This document shows positions 1-10,000 of a stretch of 64,000 nucleotides of DNA, in pieces (position 1 is the first letter of the stretch; each line of letters starts with the position of its first letter). Source of the stretch: Fen-178 sp963722575 (GTDB lineage Bacteria > Acidobacteriota > Terriglobia > Bryobacterales > Bryobacteraceae); contig CAVRNR010000005.1 in assembly GCA_963722575.1 (NCBI GenBank), positions 310,001 to 374,000 of the forward strand. The letters run 5' to 3'. Made by a program: the position numbers and the translations under genes. Below the pieces are notes generated by a model. The model made no database searches. It worked only from the letters and a program-made list of their open reading frames with translations, and was not told where the DNA came from.

Positions 1-1
1 G

Positions 2-502
2 AAGAAGCTGTTTGCGCGGCTGGGCGTGGAATCGCTGGTCTACGGGTTCGTCATAATCCAGCGGAGAAACGGCGCTGGCGAGACGTTCACCGTGCGGCGG
101 CAGGCGAGCCCCGGCCGCCGGCGCGCGCCGTGGGAGTGGCTGCTTGCCTGGGAGGGCGCGGACAAGGAAGGTCTGATCCTCGATAGACCGCTCCATCGGG
201 GCCGCGACGCCGAGTTTCAGGTGCGGCACCGGCTGGAGGGCAGCGCCTGGACGCCGCAACGGTACACGCTGCGAACCGAGTGGCCGTTCAGCATGGAATG
301 CGACGCTCACCCGTGGATGGCCAACCTGATCGCGCTGTGCGATGGGCGGGCCACGGGACGCGACCTGCTTCGCGTGCTGGTGGAGAACGAAGTACTGCCG
401 CGGGGCATTGAAGAAGAGGAGTTCGCGCGCGCGGCGGCCGGCCTGGTTTCCGGCGGGTTCATCGAAGTGGAAGGGTTCAGGCCGCCTCGGGCAGCAGGAT
501 AA
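2..502 (+). CDS. C-terminal part of a possible SAM-dependent methyltransferase (5' partial)
   Basis: The reading frame is open from the left edge of the window, so the gene begins upstream; a GTG at 26 is an internal codon or an alternative start. The visible ~166 residues hold no catalytic motif. The end region (HPWMANLIALCDGRATGRDL, then a segment ending in SGGFIEVEG) resembles the winged-helix or PqqD-like tail found after some acidobacterial class I methyltransferases; that assignment is from memory and weak. The stop at 500-502 overlaps the 3' end of tssK on the other strand by 26 bases, so the two genes converge. It could equally be an unrelated conserved hypothetical protein. Confidence 0.4.
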   Translation, partial: KKLFARLGVESLVYGFVIIQRRNGAGETFTVRRQASPGRRRAPWEWLLAWEGADKEGLILDRPLHRGRDAEFQVRHRLEGSAWTPQRYTLRTEWPFSMECDAHPWMANLIALCDGRATGRDLLRVLVENEVLPRGIEEEEFARAAAGLVSGGFIEVEGFRPPRAAG

Positions 503-1833
503 TCAGCTCCAGTTGCGGAGCCGGGAAATCGCCGGGCACGTAAACGGCGAGGTTGCGCGCCCTGCCGATGGCCTCCCATGCGACGCCCGATTGGCTGAGG
601 CTGAAATACTGGTAGTTCAGTTTCACGGGAATCGAACCGGGCGGTTTGGCCACGTGGGTCAACGCGACGCCGGGTAATGCCTGGCGCACGAGGTGCTCGA
701 TGTGGCTGGCGGAACATACCTTCAGCAGGTAAGGGGCCTTGGAGATCAGGTCGGCCTGATTCATGTCCGCCCCGACGGCGAGGTACAACCGGGTTCCAGT
801 GAGATACTTGTCGTCCGCCAGCGCGGTGGCATAGATGGAGGGCTGCACCAGCTTGAGGGGGAGGGAAACGTAATTGGCCGGCACCACGGTTTCGAGCAGC
901 GTGCGGACAATCTCGTCGAGCGTCTCGAAACAGCTTGTCAGATCGTCGTGGCGATACACCGGAAGGTCCCGCGGATGGACTTTAGTTGAAAAAGTGGTCA
1001 GACAGCCGGCGAGGGAAAGCATGGCTTCGAACAGCCGTTCGGGATGGCCATGGCGGGTTTCAAAGAGGTGCCGGAATTCCGGGAAATGGAAATTGATGGT
1101 GTAGAGCAGCCAGAAATTGGCGATGTCGGCGGTGCCGAACTCGGCGAGGCTGAGGTTCTTCTGGCGGCGAACGCCGGAGAGCATGCTGCTCTTGGTGGCC
1201 AGGATCTCAACCAGGCGCCGGGCGACGGCGGTGAGGTAATCGCTGGCGGCGAAGTCGAGCAGCGGCGGGACAAAATGGGGGTCCAGGTCGAGCGCTCCGG
1301 ACCCGGTTCGGCGGACGCGGGCCACCGGCAAGGAGGAGCATTCCTGGCGCGAATCGCCTTCCGTCAGCAGGCGGTAGTTCTTGCGGGCCACCTGCACGGG
1401 CTTTTCGGCCAAGCCGGAGTTTTCGTCGCGCACCGTCACCACTTCGGCCAGGTAACGGGTGTCGGCGCGCTGGTTGGGGATGGAAACATTGAGCCCCGAA
1501 TGGCGGTAATTGGGAACGGTCAGGTAGACGTTCGAGCGAATTCTGGTCCGGCACAAAAGAGCCGGCCAGGGGTATGGAGGGTGGCGCCGGCTCGGAAGCT
1601 GGGAAGTCGAACAACAGGCCATCGGGGAAGATCCCGGAGGCCTCGGAAATCCGGAACTCACCCGCGGCGAGGGCCTCCTGGCTGATCTGGAGGGTGACGA
1701 AGCCCCAGGGGTTGCCGGTTAGCGACTCCATGCGGAACTCGAGAGAACTCTCGATGAAACGATCCTGGGCCTGGAGGTGCTGCGGACTGAGGAAAGTCCC
1801 CTTCATCCAGATAACGGGCTGGAGTCGCTTCAT
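477..1833 (-). pseudogene. tssK: Type VI secretion baseplate subunit TssK, interrupted by a one-base frameshift
   Basis: TssK links the T6SS baseplate to the membrane complex. The N-terminal part starts at 1833 with PVIWMKGTFLSPQHLQAQD, a hallmark of TssK, and runs in frame to about FVPDQNSLE. The rest continues in another frame from NVYLTVPNYRHSGLNVS to the typical end NLAVYVPGDF...LELIILLP. Removing one of the two T residues at 1531-1532 (plus strand) restores L-D-V-Y-L-T and gives one protein of ~451 residues, the normal family length. The span of 1357 bases is a multiple of three plus one, as expected for a single insertion. It is either a genuine lesion or a sequence error. It lies apart from the other tss genes, which are on the plus strand beyond the 10 kb insert. 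Confidence 0.85.
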
Positions 1834-1905
1834 CGGATATCAAGTTAGCAGAACCGCGCGGGAATGGCAAAGGTGGGGTGTCCCGAAATTCTGCCGCTTG
1901 TCAGA

Positions 1906-2148
1906 GCAAAGTAGAAATGTCCCCCTCCCCAGCAAAGTAGAAACGGCCCCTGTTTGTGTTTCCAAAAGCTCCCATTCCCTCTTGTTAGGAGAATGGGGTT
2001 TGGGCTTGCGCCGGGTTCAGTCAAGACCGCGCGCAGTCTTTGCGCGCGCCGGAGGGAAGCCTTGACGGGTTTCGGCGCAAGCAGCACAATGCGCACAAGA
2101 GGGAATGGGAGCGGTCCCTCTGGAATCAAGGGGACATTTCTACTTTGC
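1906..2148. mobile_element. MITE-like element, copy 1
   Basis: The element is bounded by perfect 19-base terminal inverted repeats: GCAAAGTAGAAATGTCCCC at 1906-1924 and its complement at 2130-2148. A second, imperfect left end lies at 1932-1950. Inside is another inverted pair, AGCTCCCATTCCCTCTTG near 1967-1984 against CAAGAGGGAATGGGAGC near 2096-2112. No transposase is encoded. A 16-base direct repeat CGAAATTCTGCCGCTT flanks it at 1884-1899 and 2156-2171. A near-identical same-orientation copy lies at 12297-12536. No gene lies between tssK (start 1833) and the aldolase (stop 2232), so this element fills most of that gap. Confidence 0.75.
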
Positions 2149-2231
2149 GGTGGCACGAAATTCTGCCGCTTACGGCGACAAGGCGAGAGGCTCATTTGGG
2201 GGCGCGGGCGCCGCTACGCCACAGCGGCCGA

Positions 2232-3125
2232 CTACCGCACTTCCCGCGCCGGAGTCGGGTTGTTTTCCAGCGGCGGAAAGTTGGGGTTGCGGGGGCCATC
2301 ACCAGCGGGTACCTTCCAACCATCAACGGACGGACCGCTCCGGAAGAAGAAGGAGTCTTTGCTCAGCGGATCGCCGGCGGCGTAAGACGGATTGGTCTGG
2401 CCGAAGATCTTGCCCGCCCTGCGCGTGTCGTCGTAGATCTTGGTGGTCATCGCCTGGTAGCGGGGGTCGTTTTGGGCGAACCCCGAATTCCGGCTCAGGT
2501 CGGCGTTGCCGACGATCACGACATCCACACCAGGCACCGACGCGATGTCGAAGGCTTTGGCGGCAGTGGCGGGCGTCACGATCATCATCACCACCAGGAC
2601 GTTGTCATCGATGGTCTGACGGTAGTCAATGCCGTTGATGCCCCAAATGGACGCCGCGTGACCTTGGCCCGAGGTGCGGCTTCCGCGCGGCGGAAAGCGC
2701 GCCCACTTGACCGCCTCGCGGGCGCGGTCCTCTTTGTCGTCCGTGGGAATAATCACTCCCAGTGCGCCGGCATCGAGGGCACCCTCGATGTGCGATTCCT
2801 GCGCGTCCGGCAGCCGGATCATGGGAGTAGCCAGGGTGTGCGGGCAGGTGGCAATCATCTTCGCGATATCGGCGAAGTTCAGGGTGCTGTTGAGCATCTC
2901 AAACCACGTGTAATCATAGTGGATGACGGCCCTGCAATAGGCGGCCGGGTCCATCTTGGATTGCGTGAAGCTGAAGATCTGTTTGCCGTCGAGCAGTTTC
3001 TGCTTGGCGGTGTTGTAGAACGCCGGTTTGGCAGCCGGCGCCTGTTGCGCTTGCGCCACCGATGTAGCGACCAGGCAGAGCACCGTGCCGATCACGGCTG
3101 GCAAGGCGATTCGTTTGATATTCAT
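2232..3125 (-). CDS. Exported HpcH/HpaI aldolase-family protein
   Basis: The 297-residue protein starts with a Sec-type signal (K-R, then hydrophobic ALPAVIGTVLCLVATS, cleavage near AQA-QQ). The mature part follows the HpcH/HpaI class II aldolase pattern: GALDAGALGVIIPTDDKEDR, then WARFPPRGSRTSGQGHA, then PGVDVVIVGNADLSRN. Known members cleave or form 2-keto-3-deoxy acids with a divalent metal and are normally cytoplasmic; an exported form is unusual, and its substrate is unknown. It is the last gene at the left end of the accessory segment, next to the MITE copy. It shares strand with the GH28 and GH67-like genes but is separated from them by 400 bases of gene remnants. Confidence 0.75.
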   Translation of the reverse strand: MNIKRIALPAVIGTVLCLVATSVAQAQQAPAAKPAFYNTAKQKLLDGKQIFSFTQSKMDPAAYCRAVIHYDYTWFEMLNSTLNFADIAKMIATCPHTLATPMIRLPDAQESHIEGALDAGALGVIIPTDDKEDRAREAVKWARFPPRGSRTSGQGHAASIWGINGIDYRQTIDDNVLVVMMIVTPATAAKAFDIASVPGVDVVIVGNADLSRNSGFAQNDPRYQAMTTKIYDDTRRAGKIFGQTNPSYAAGDPLSKDSFFFRSGPSVDGWKVPAGDGPRNPNFPPLENNPTPAREVR

Positions 3126-3239
3126 AAACCTCTCCCTCGTTCTATTTAAGTACCGGCGACAGCCGGTGTTCCCTCTTCCGCAACCTGCTATTTCACTACG
3201 CCGGGCGCCGTCTCACTCATGCCTTTCACCCATCGCAGG

Positions 3240-3368
3240 CTACCGCCGAAAAATGTTGCCTGTCAAGGTGCCGATGAAGATATCACCGTTGAGGCCGAGC
3301 GACAGCCAATGCCCGGGACTTTCCATGGAGCCCAGAATCTTGCCCGTCGCTGCGTCAATGATACACCC
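3240..3368 (-). pseudogene. C-terminal remnant of a secreted six-bladed beta-propeller/NHL protein
   Basis: Only the last ~42 codons survive. They read GCIIDAATGKILGSMESPGH and continue to a stop after NGDIFIGTLTGNIFRR. This is the usual ending of acidobacterial peptidyl-alpha-hydroxyglycine lyase-like propellers. The frame is lost upstream, where an IS630-type transposase tail begins on the opposite strand. It lies in the 400-base stretch between the aldolase and GH28 genes, which holds no intact gene. Confidence 0.55.
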
Positions 3369-3452
3369 AAGGCGTTCGTCTGGAAGGCCACCGCCGACGT
3401 CATCCTCGACAAGGTGCGCCGTTGCAGAGAATTAGCTGGGACAACACACTAG
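3354..3452 (+). pseudogene. C-terminal remnant of an IS630-type transposase
   Basis: The plus-strand frame reads AFVWKATADVILDKVRRC and ends in GTTH before TAG at 3450-3452. This fits the usual end of IS630-family transposases (FVW-[TK]-x-[TS]-AD-x-IL-x-KV). No DDE catalytic region is present. The fragment touches the beta-propeller remnant, suggesting an insertion that truncated it and then decayed. The assignment rests on ~30 residues. Confidence 0.5.
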
Positions 3453-3525
3453 CGACGGCCCGGAGCAGCCGTGCGGAAACATATCCGTCGTCGATCCAGT
3501 TATTGAACACGCGAATCATGCGGCC

Positions 3526-4992
3526 TCACTTCGGGAGGACCTCCGAATCGCGGGAGCGAAGCGTCTTGATGTCTCGCAGCACGATCAACGTCTCGCTCTC
3601 CGTCCCCGGTTGGCCGCGGACTCCGTCCAACTCCAGCCGCTCGATACCCTCACAGATCAAGGCCGGGCGCGCGTCCTTCACCGAGTAGCTGAAGCGAACA
3701 TTATGCAGATCCAGGTCCTTTATGTAACGGCAGAGCAGGCCGTAGCAAGGCAGCGAATAGTACGGATCCCCCGTCACGTGAAACGGAATGGAGCCGATCA
3801 GGTCCTTTGGGCCTCCGCCTTCGGAAACGACGGTGATGTTGCTGAGCGAGATGCTCTCAATCGGGTTGTCCTGGCTCCCTTGGATGAGCGAAGCCGGGAA
3901 TTGGGGCCTTCCCACTGCGGTGGCAGTCAGGTTGTTGATTGAGACGTTCCGCATCGCCCCTTCCCGGTTTCCAACGCTCATCCACAGCGGGCACCGCGCG
4001 CCGGAGATCGATACGTTGGAGATCACCAAGTTGTTTCCGCCGCCAATATTGAGGCCCGCCCGCAAGTCGTGACGGCCGCTGGTTTTGAGCTCATAGACGC
4101 CGGGGCCCCAAATAATGAGATTCGTGAAGGCCAGGTTCTTCAAGCCTCTCAGGCCGGCGGGGTTGATCGTCTCAGATCCTCCTCCATTACCGAGCCGGAT
4201 GGCGTTGGAGGAGCAGTTCAGGCTGCAGTTGGCGACCACCACTCGCTCCAACCCCCCGCCCGCCACGCAATCGTCGCCGGTCACGAAGTTGCAGTCGGTG
4301 ATGGTAAAATCTTTGCAGCTCATCATGTGGATGCCATCCGAGCCAGCCGTGACCGTCACGCCGCGCACGTAGCCCTTGGAACAGTCGTCCATCAGATGCG
4401 CGTAATTGCCGGCGTTCTTGACGGAGATGTCCTGGACCGAGATCCCCTCGCACTTGTGGAAGAAGATGGCCATCGGCCCGCGCACCTTTTCTTCACCGTC
4501 TGGATCGAAGACGTTATTTCCGTCGATGACGCCACGCCCTGTGATGGCGACGTTATGCAGCTCGTGGCCCTCTAGGAGGGCAGCGTGCCATCGGGCGGAA
4601 TGGCCTCCGCTCCCGATCAGGTCTTCGTAGTCCTTCAGGTTCTCGCTTCCGAGGATCGTCGCTCCGGCGCTCAGGTACAGGGTGAGGTCGCTCTTCAGAT
4701 GCACGGTCCCCGTCAGATAGACGCCGGCTGGAAACAGGACAGTCCCGCCGCCGGCCGCGCTGCAGGCTTCAATTGTCTTGTCGATCGCCTGCGTGTCCAG
4801 CGTCCTGCCATCACCGGCCGCGCCAAAGTCCTTGACGTTGTACGCGCCCGTGGCGGCCTTCTCGGGATCTCCCGCCTGGCCGGTTTTGTCACCCAGCGGG
4901 GCCTGGTTAGGCCCTCCCAGCACATGTCTCGGTGCGATAGTATATGCGGCCGCGGAGGCGGCTGCGTACCCTAGAACTTCCCTACGATTCAT
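3526..4992 (-). CDS. Tat-exported GH28-like polygalacturonase family protein
   Basis: The start at 4992 is chosen because it gives a Tat-type signal, MNRREVLGYAAASAAAYTIA; the open frame extends 168 bases further but without signal character. The mature protein (488 residues in total) opens with NVKDFGAAGDGRTLDTQAID and GGGTVLFPAGVYLTG, the standard N-terminus of GH28 pectin-lyase-fold enzymes. The GDDCVA motif carrying catalytic aspartates is present (VTGDDCVAGG). The usual NTDG is replaced by GSDGIH, and a canonical GHG/RIK pair is not obvious, so substrate may differ from polygalacturonan. It ends 12 bases before the downstream GH67-like gene's strand partner begins: that gene's stop at 5004 lies just upstream, so the two form one minus-strand unit. 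Confidence 0.8.
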   Translation of the reverse strand: MNRREVLGYAAASAAAYTIAPRHVLGGPNQAPLGDKTGQAGDPEKAATGAYNVKDFGAAGDGRTLDTQAIDKTIEACSAAGGGTVLFPAGVYLTGTVHLKSDLTLYLSAGATILGSENLKDYEDLIGSGGHSARWHAALLEGHELHNVAITGRGVIDGNNVFDPDGEEKVRGPMAIFFHKCEGISVQDISVKNAGNYAHLMDDCSKGYVRGVTVTAGSDGIHMMSCKDFTITDCNFVTGDDCVAGGGLERVVVANCSLNCSSNAIRLGNGGGSETINPAGLRGLKNLAFTNLIIWGPGVYELKTSGRHDLRAGLNIGGGNNLVISNVSISGARCPLWMSVGNREGAMRNVSINNLTATAVGRPQFPASLIQGSQDNPIESISLSNITVVSEGGGPKDLIGSIPFHVTGDPYYSLPCYGLLCRYIKDLDLHNVRFSYSVKDARPALICEGIERLELDGVRGQPGTESETLIVLRDIKTLRSRDSEVLPK

Positions 4993-5003
4993 AGCTTGCT
5001 CCT

Positions 5004-6878
5004 TTACAAGACCCCGGTGGGGTGGCTCTTCCAAAACTCTTCCACCCATGGTGTCCGCAGGTCCCGGCGCAGTTGCCCAGCGACGCTCGCAAGCGTGGCC
5101 GGCGTACGGTCCTGGGGGGCAGAGGAGCCTGCTTGAGTCCGCACTGCTCCAGGAGTCCAACCATCTCCCGGCCCCCCGCTTGTGGTCTCCGGCGATGTCA
5201 CGAGCAACGGCTCTGGCACGATGGCGCCCCGCAACCCGTGCGAGGCAGCCAGGACCGCGTCGATCTTGCTTGAAGTCAAGACCCCGAGCTTCCAGTCCAT
5301 GAACAGGTCCATCAGGCCGCGGAAAACGATGGTGTCGGCTCGATTAGCTTGGAGACCGGCGGCGATCTTGGCGTGTTCCTCGGCGGGGATGGCGCCTTTC
5401 AGATCGCCCCACTGCTTGATGGCCTGCTCCATGAGTTGAACGGCGTTGTCCTTTTGCGCCATGGCCTCGGCTCTCAGTTGCCGAGTGATCGGCACGCTGT
5501 TGAACACCATGCGGGTTTTCGGATTGGCCTTGATCTCGGCCGCCCGGCTGGGAGGATACATGTCCAGCGGCAGATTCATGCCCATCATCCCTTTGACCCG
5601 CTTCAATTGCCGGTAGGGACCGCAGTAGTGGCAGTCCAGGTATTCCAGCCACGGGAACCGGCTGTGCTTGTGGTTCCCCAGAGCGTCGAATTCGTACATG
5701 CCACGGGCTGATTCCCTGATCTTGTCCAGGATTTCCGGCATGGCCTGCCCCGCCTGCGCTCCGAAGCGTTGCTCGGCCCATTCCAGCTTGATCTTGGCGG
5801 GGTCGGCGAACGGATCGCGCATGTAGGTCTCGATGGCGTGCCAGTTAACCATGTTGAGAGGATGGTCCCAGCCGTCAGGCAGGACCTCCGTGACCACCCA
5901 CGCTCCCTGCTGGCCCGTGTTGGCCATATTTCGGAAGGTCTCGCTCCATTCGTCCACCATAGGCCAGGGGAACTCGTGCATCCCCCGATACTCTCCGGGC
6001 TCCTGGATGGTCGTGATGTATGGCGATTTCCCCTGGGCATCCTTGCGGGCGCCATCGAGCACGGAATGGATTGGCCATCCCGGATGGAAATCCCAGTAGT
6101 TACCCACAGCGCGCACCAGGACATTGGGGGGAACCTTGCCGGCCAGATCGCTGTACAGGTCCGTCTCCACACGCATGTGCCACGGATCATCCTGCACGGC
6201 GGACCAGATCAGTGTGGCACCGTGTTTCTCAAGCAAAGTGGAAATGAGCTGGATGGCATCCAAGGTGCGCTCGCGAGGAGTTCTCTTCTGGCATTCGGCG
6301 CAGTTGCACGCCCAGGGACCATCGTCGCGGCCACCGCCCATGTGATAGGCGGCGATTTCAGGGAGAATCTGGAAGTCTCGGCGTACCCTCGCTCTCCAAT
6401 ACTCATGCACCGCCGGCTGATAGGGGCAGAGTTTCTCAGAAAAGCCCCCCTCACCGTCGGGCAGCTTTGCCACCTCCCCGCCCGCACGCCTCGCTGACGA
6501 CCAGCCCCGGCTTAGCACCAGGCGGATGCCGTGGTCTTTGAGGTAGCGGGCAAAGTTGCGCACAGCCTCGAGGTTCTGATCAGGGTTTACCCTGTCAGAC
6601 AGGTTCATGGCGTTGAATCCCCACCGGCCGAGCTGGGTGATGTAACGGCCCAGGGGTGATGCGGGCTGGGTGTGGAGCATGTCAGCCCACGTCAGGATGT
6701 TGCCGTTCCGGGTCCACCAGGTAACCGAGTTGTCCGGGGTGTGCCAAAGTTCGATGACACGCCATGGAAACCGGCCGCTTTGCGGAGACTCGCGCGCCTG
6801 GGTAGCCAGAAGGCCCGCGGCCGTTGCTCCCAGGAAAGTTCGTCGGCTGGTTAGGCCTAATTCTTTTGTGTTCATCAT
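5004..6878 (-). CDS. Tat-exported protein resembling GH67-type alpha-glucuronidases
   Basis: This 624-residue protein has a Tat signal (SRRTFLGATAAGLLAT near the N-terminus). The mature sequence looks like a TIM-barrel glycosidase: W-H-T-P-D-N-S, GFNAMNLSDRVNPDQN, AYHMGGGRDDGPWACNC and IQEPGEYRGMHEFPW resemble alpha-glucuronidase-type barrels, but I cannot place it firmly in a family or name catalytic acids. A CNCAEC cysteine cluster is notable. It lies 11 bases upstream of the GH28 gene in the same direction, so the pair is probably co-transcribed and may act together on an acidic plant polysaccharide. Function is inference. Confidence 0.55.
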   Translation of the reverse strand: MMNTKELGLTSRRTFLGATAAGLLATQARESPQSGRFPWRVIELWHTPDNSVTWWTRNGNILTWADMLHTQPASPLGRYITQLGRWGFNAMNLSDRVNPDQNLEAVRNFARYLKDHGIRLVLSRGWSSARRAGGEVAKLPDGEGGFSEKLCPYQPAVHEYWRARVRRDFQILPEIAAYHMGGGRDDGPWACNCAECQKRTPRERTLDAIQLISTLLEKHGATLIWSAVQDDPWHMRVETDLYSDLAGKVPPNVLVRAVGNYWDFHPGWPIHSVLDGARKDAQGKSPYITTIQEPGEYRGMHEFPWPMVDEWSETFRNMANTGQQGAWVVTEVLPDGWDHPLNMVNWHAIETYMRDPFADPAKIKLEWAEQRFGAQAGQAMPEILDKIRESARGMYEFDALGNHKHSRFPWLEYLDCHYCGPYRQLKRVKGMMGMNLPLDMYPPSRAAEIKANPKTRMVFNSVPITRQLRAEAMAQKDNAVQLMEQAIKQWGDLKGAIPAEEHAKIAAGLQANRADTIVFRGLMDLFMDWKLGVLTSSKIDAVLAASHGLRGAIVPEPLLVTSPETTSGGPGDGWTPGAVRTQAGSSAPQDRTPATLASVAGQLRRDLRTPWVEEFWKSHPTGVL

Positions 6879-7014
6879 ATTCCGCCTATCTTACTGTTAT
6901 TATCCATATCGGCCTTAGCGAAGCGCGAGTATATTGCTGCTTCCAAGGGCGTTGAATGTTGAGCGATTCTGTTTTGAGCCATGGGCGCCTCGTGTCGCCG
7001 ACTAAACTGTTTGC

Positions 7015-7064
7015 GCCGCTGGCAATCACGACAAGCGGGTACCCTTGCCGTGATTGCCAGCGGC
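7015..7064 (-). terminator. Stem-loop after the TonB-receptor gene
   Basis: Perfect 16-base arms GCCGCTGGCAATCACG (7015-7030) and their complement (7049-7064) are separated by 18 bases. The stem lies 7 bases beyond the receptor stop codon. The following T-tract is weak, so it may be an mRNA-stabilising hairpin instead of an intrinsic terminator. Confidence 0.5.
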
Positions 7065-7070
7065 ACAAGA

Positions 7071-10000
7071 TCAGAAACTGATCCGGCCGGCCAACTGGAT
7101 CACACGTGGTCCAGTCGCAGTGGTGGTAACATGCCCAAAGTTCGCGCTTGTAACCGTCGTGTTCGGGCTGGAGAACTGGGTTGTGTTGAAGGCGTCGTAA
7201 AGCTCCGCTCGGACGTTCAACTTGATCCGCTCGGTGATCGGCACCAGCTTCACCAACGAGATATCCCACAGATTGATGCCGGCCCCACGCTGATCGTTGA
7301 CATAGGCCGACAGAGTGTTCAACGTGTACGGTGGTAGCGGAGTGAACTGCGATGTGTCGAACCAGGCGCTGATCGTGTGCGGGTTATTGCTGGATTTCGT
7401 AGTCCGTACGGCGCTCGCAAAGGAAAGAGGCGGGCCCGACTGAAAAGTCGTGAACCAGTTCACTTGCCAGTCGCCCACCACCCGCTGCACCACGCCCGGC
7501 GCCGAGTTCAAGAACGCCTTTCCCTTACCCACCGGAAGCTCGTAAACTCCAGTCAACGCCATATGTTGCGGCCGGTCCGTATCCGAGATTGAATACGACG
7601 GCTTGGCGTCATTGGCATTCAGGTACGTTACCGCCTCCATATATTTCGAGAACACGTACATCACGCCGAAATACAACCCGTGCGACATCCGCCTCTGAAC
7701 GTTGACCTGGAGCGAGTTGTAATGCGATTTTCCGGTCGGCAGCATGGACTCCGTGAGCCCTGTGAACTCCGGATACGAAGACAACAGTTGCGCGACGGTA
7801 GTGGTCGCCTTGCTGAGGGCGCTGGTCGGATCCGTGATCAAACCGTAGAACGGGTTTGCCACCTGGGCATTTAATCCCGTCCCCAGTGCCAAGTCCTGGT
7901 TCGGATACATGTTTGCGTTCCGCGAAACGGTCAGGTGCTGGGAGTCGTTTCCGGCGTAACTGGTTTCGAGGGAAACGTTGCCGGGCAGCAGAAACTGGAA
8001 GCCCATCGAGTACTGCTGGCTCAACCCATGCAGGAAATTAGGCACACCATTGGCTGAAGCCACGCCAGCCGTGATGCTCTGGCCAACCGAGGTGAGTAAC
8101 CCATTCGAGCTGCCGGTCGGTACGGAAAGACCGTTCGGGAACGGGTTGGACAAGGTGTTGTAAGGCGTGAGGTTTCCGTTCAGCGAAGTGACCATCTGGG
8201 TGACGCTGGTGAAGCCGGTGTTCTGGAAATAATCGATATTCAACGGAATGTAGTAGAGGCCCCAGCCGCCGCGCCAGACAATCCTGTTGGATATTCGGTA
8301 AGCGTAGCCGAAACGGGGTTCGGACTGGATGGGGGCCATATTCACGTAGCCTCGGGGTTCATTGCCCACGCCCGCAAAGGTAAGACCGCCCAACACGTTG
8401 AGCGACGCCAACTGGGGAATCGGGTTTTTGGCATAATTGGCCTGAGCCGCCGCCTGGAGCGGACTGACGGTGCTGGCAGCGAATCCCCCGTCGGCACGAT
8501 TGTACCTCTCCGTGCCTGGGCTCTCGTGCTCGAACCGCAATCCCAGGTTAAGCGTTAGCCGGTCCGTGACCTTCCAGTCATCCTGAAAGTAAAACCCGGT
8601 GAAGGTGGTCAGCACCGTTTTCCCCGCTTCCTTAGGGGTAACTGCCGGCGGTGACATCTCCGAGCAGGAAGCTGGCGAAGTCGTTGCCGGCGACGGAGCT
8701 GGTAACCGTAGGGTTCGGCCCCTGGGTAAAGGTGTGGTCGAACTCGAAGCCCATCGCGGTGGGCCCCAAGCCACCGGTAGTGAGGGCTGGTTGGACGGCA
8801 TTGTCCTGGGCCGCTTCCCAGCTAAAACCGTACTTGAGGGCGTGCCGCCCAATGTTGGTGTGAGCGTTCACGAGCGGCGAGAAACTAGTCTGGTAATTCA
8901 CATCCGGGTTGCCACTTAAGCCGAAGTTGATTACGTCGCCGTCGGCCATCGTGATCCGCGGAAACCACTTGTAATCCGCCGAGTTCGCAAAAATCGCTGG
9001 ATACCCCAGAGTGGTCATGTCGGTGCCGGCGGCATATAGTACTGCGGCGTCGAAGTAGCGGTAGAAACCGAAACGAAAGTCCACGACCGTCCGGGAATTG
9101 ACGAGCCAAGTGTCACCGACGCCCGCCATGATGTTCCCGCGGTAAAAGTCGTTATTAGGTGACATTACCACGCAACAAGGGCCGTACTCCGACGTGTCGT
9201 CATCGAAGCGTTTGTTCCAACCCCAGCGGAAAAAGAGCTGGTGCTTGCTGGCGAGCTGGTGATCGACCCGGCCGACGAGGCTGGCGAAGCGAGTGATCCC
9301 TCCCCCCAACGTCGAGTACAAATTCTGGAAGTTGTCAATGAGGGCGCTGGTGGGTGTCCTGTTCGGGGCTGGATAGTACTTGAGCATGTTGACGGCTACA
9401 GGGTCAAAGCGCGGTGCCGGAATAATATTCCCGGGGAAGGGGCTCCGCACGTAACCGCTGCCGGAAGGCACGGTGGTGGCAGGGTCGTAAATGGTAACCG
9501 CTGCCCCTTTGGAGTTCGTGGTCTGAGAAAAGTTGCCCTGAAGCTGGAGCGCCGTCGGCACCAGGAAATTACCGAGGGTTATCCCTCGGACATTGGTCCC
9601 TTCAAAGTCGAAAAAGAAATGGGTCTTGTTCATGCCGTTGTAGACTTTGGGGACGTACACCGGGCCGCCGACGGAAGCACCGTACCAGTTCTGAGTTGCC
9701 TGCACACGCGGCAGGCCGCTGAGGTTGTTGAAAAAGGGGTTGGCGTTGAGATCTTTGTTTTGGAGGTACCAGTAAATCGTGGAATGCATTTGGTTCGTGC
9801 CGCTCTTGGTCGTGACGCTGACGGCTCCGCCGCCCGTGTGGCCGTACTCGGCGTCGAAGGCGTTGGTGTGGACGTCCAACTGCTGCACGGCATCTGGAGA
9901 GGGGGTAAAGCCTACCGATCCTCCCACTTGCCCGTCGGATTGGACACGCATGTTGGGAACGCCATCCATCAAGAACGACGCCATTCCCTTCGTTCCGCTG

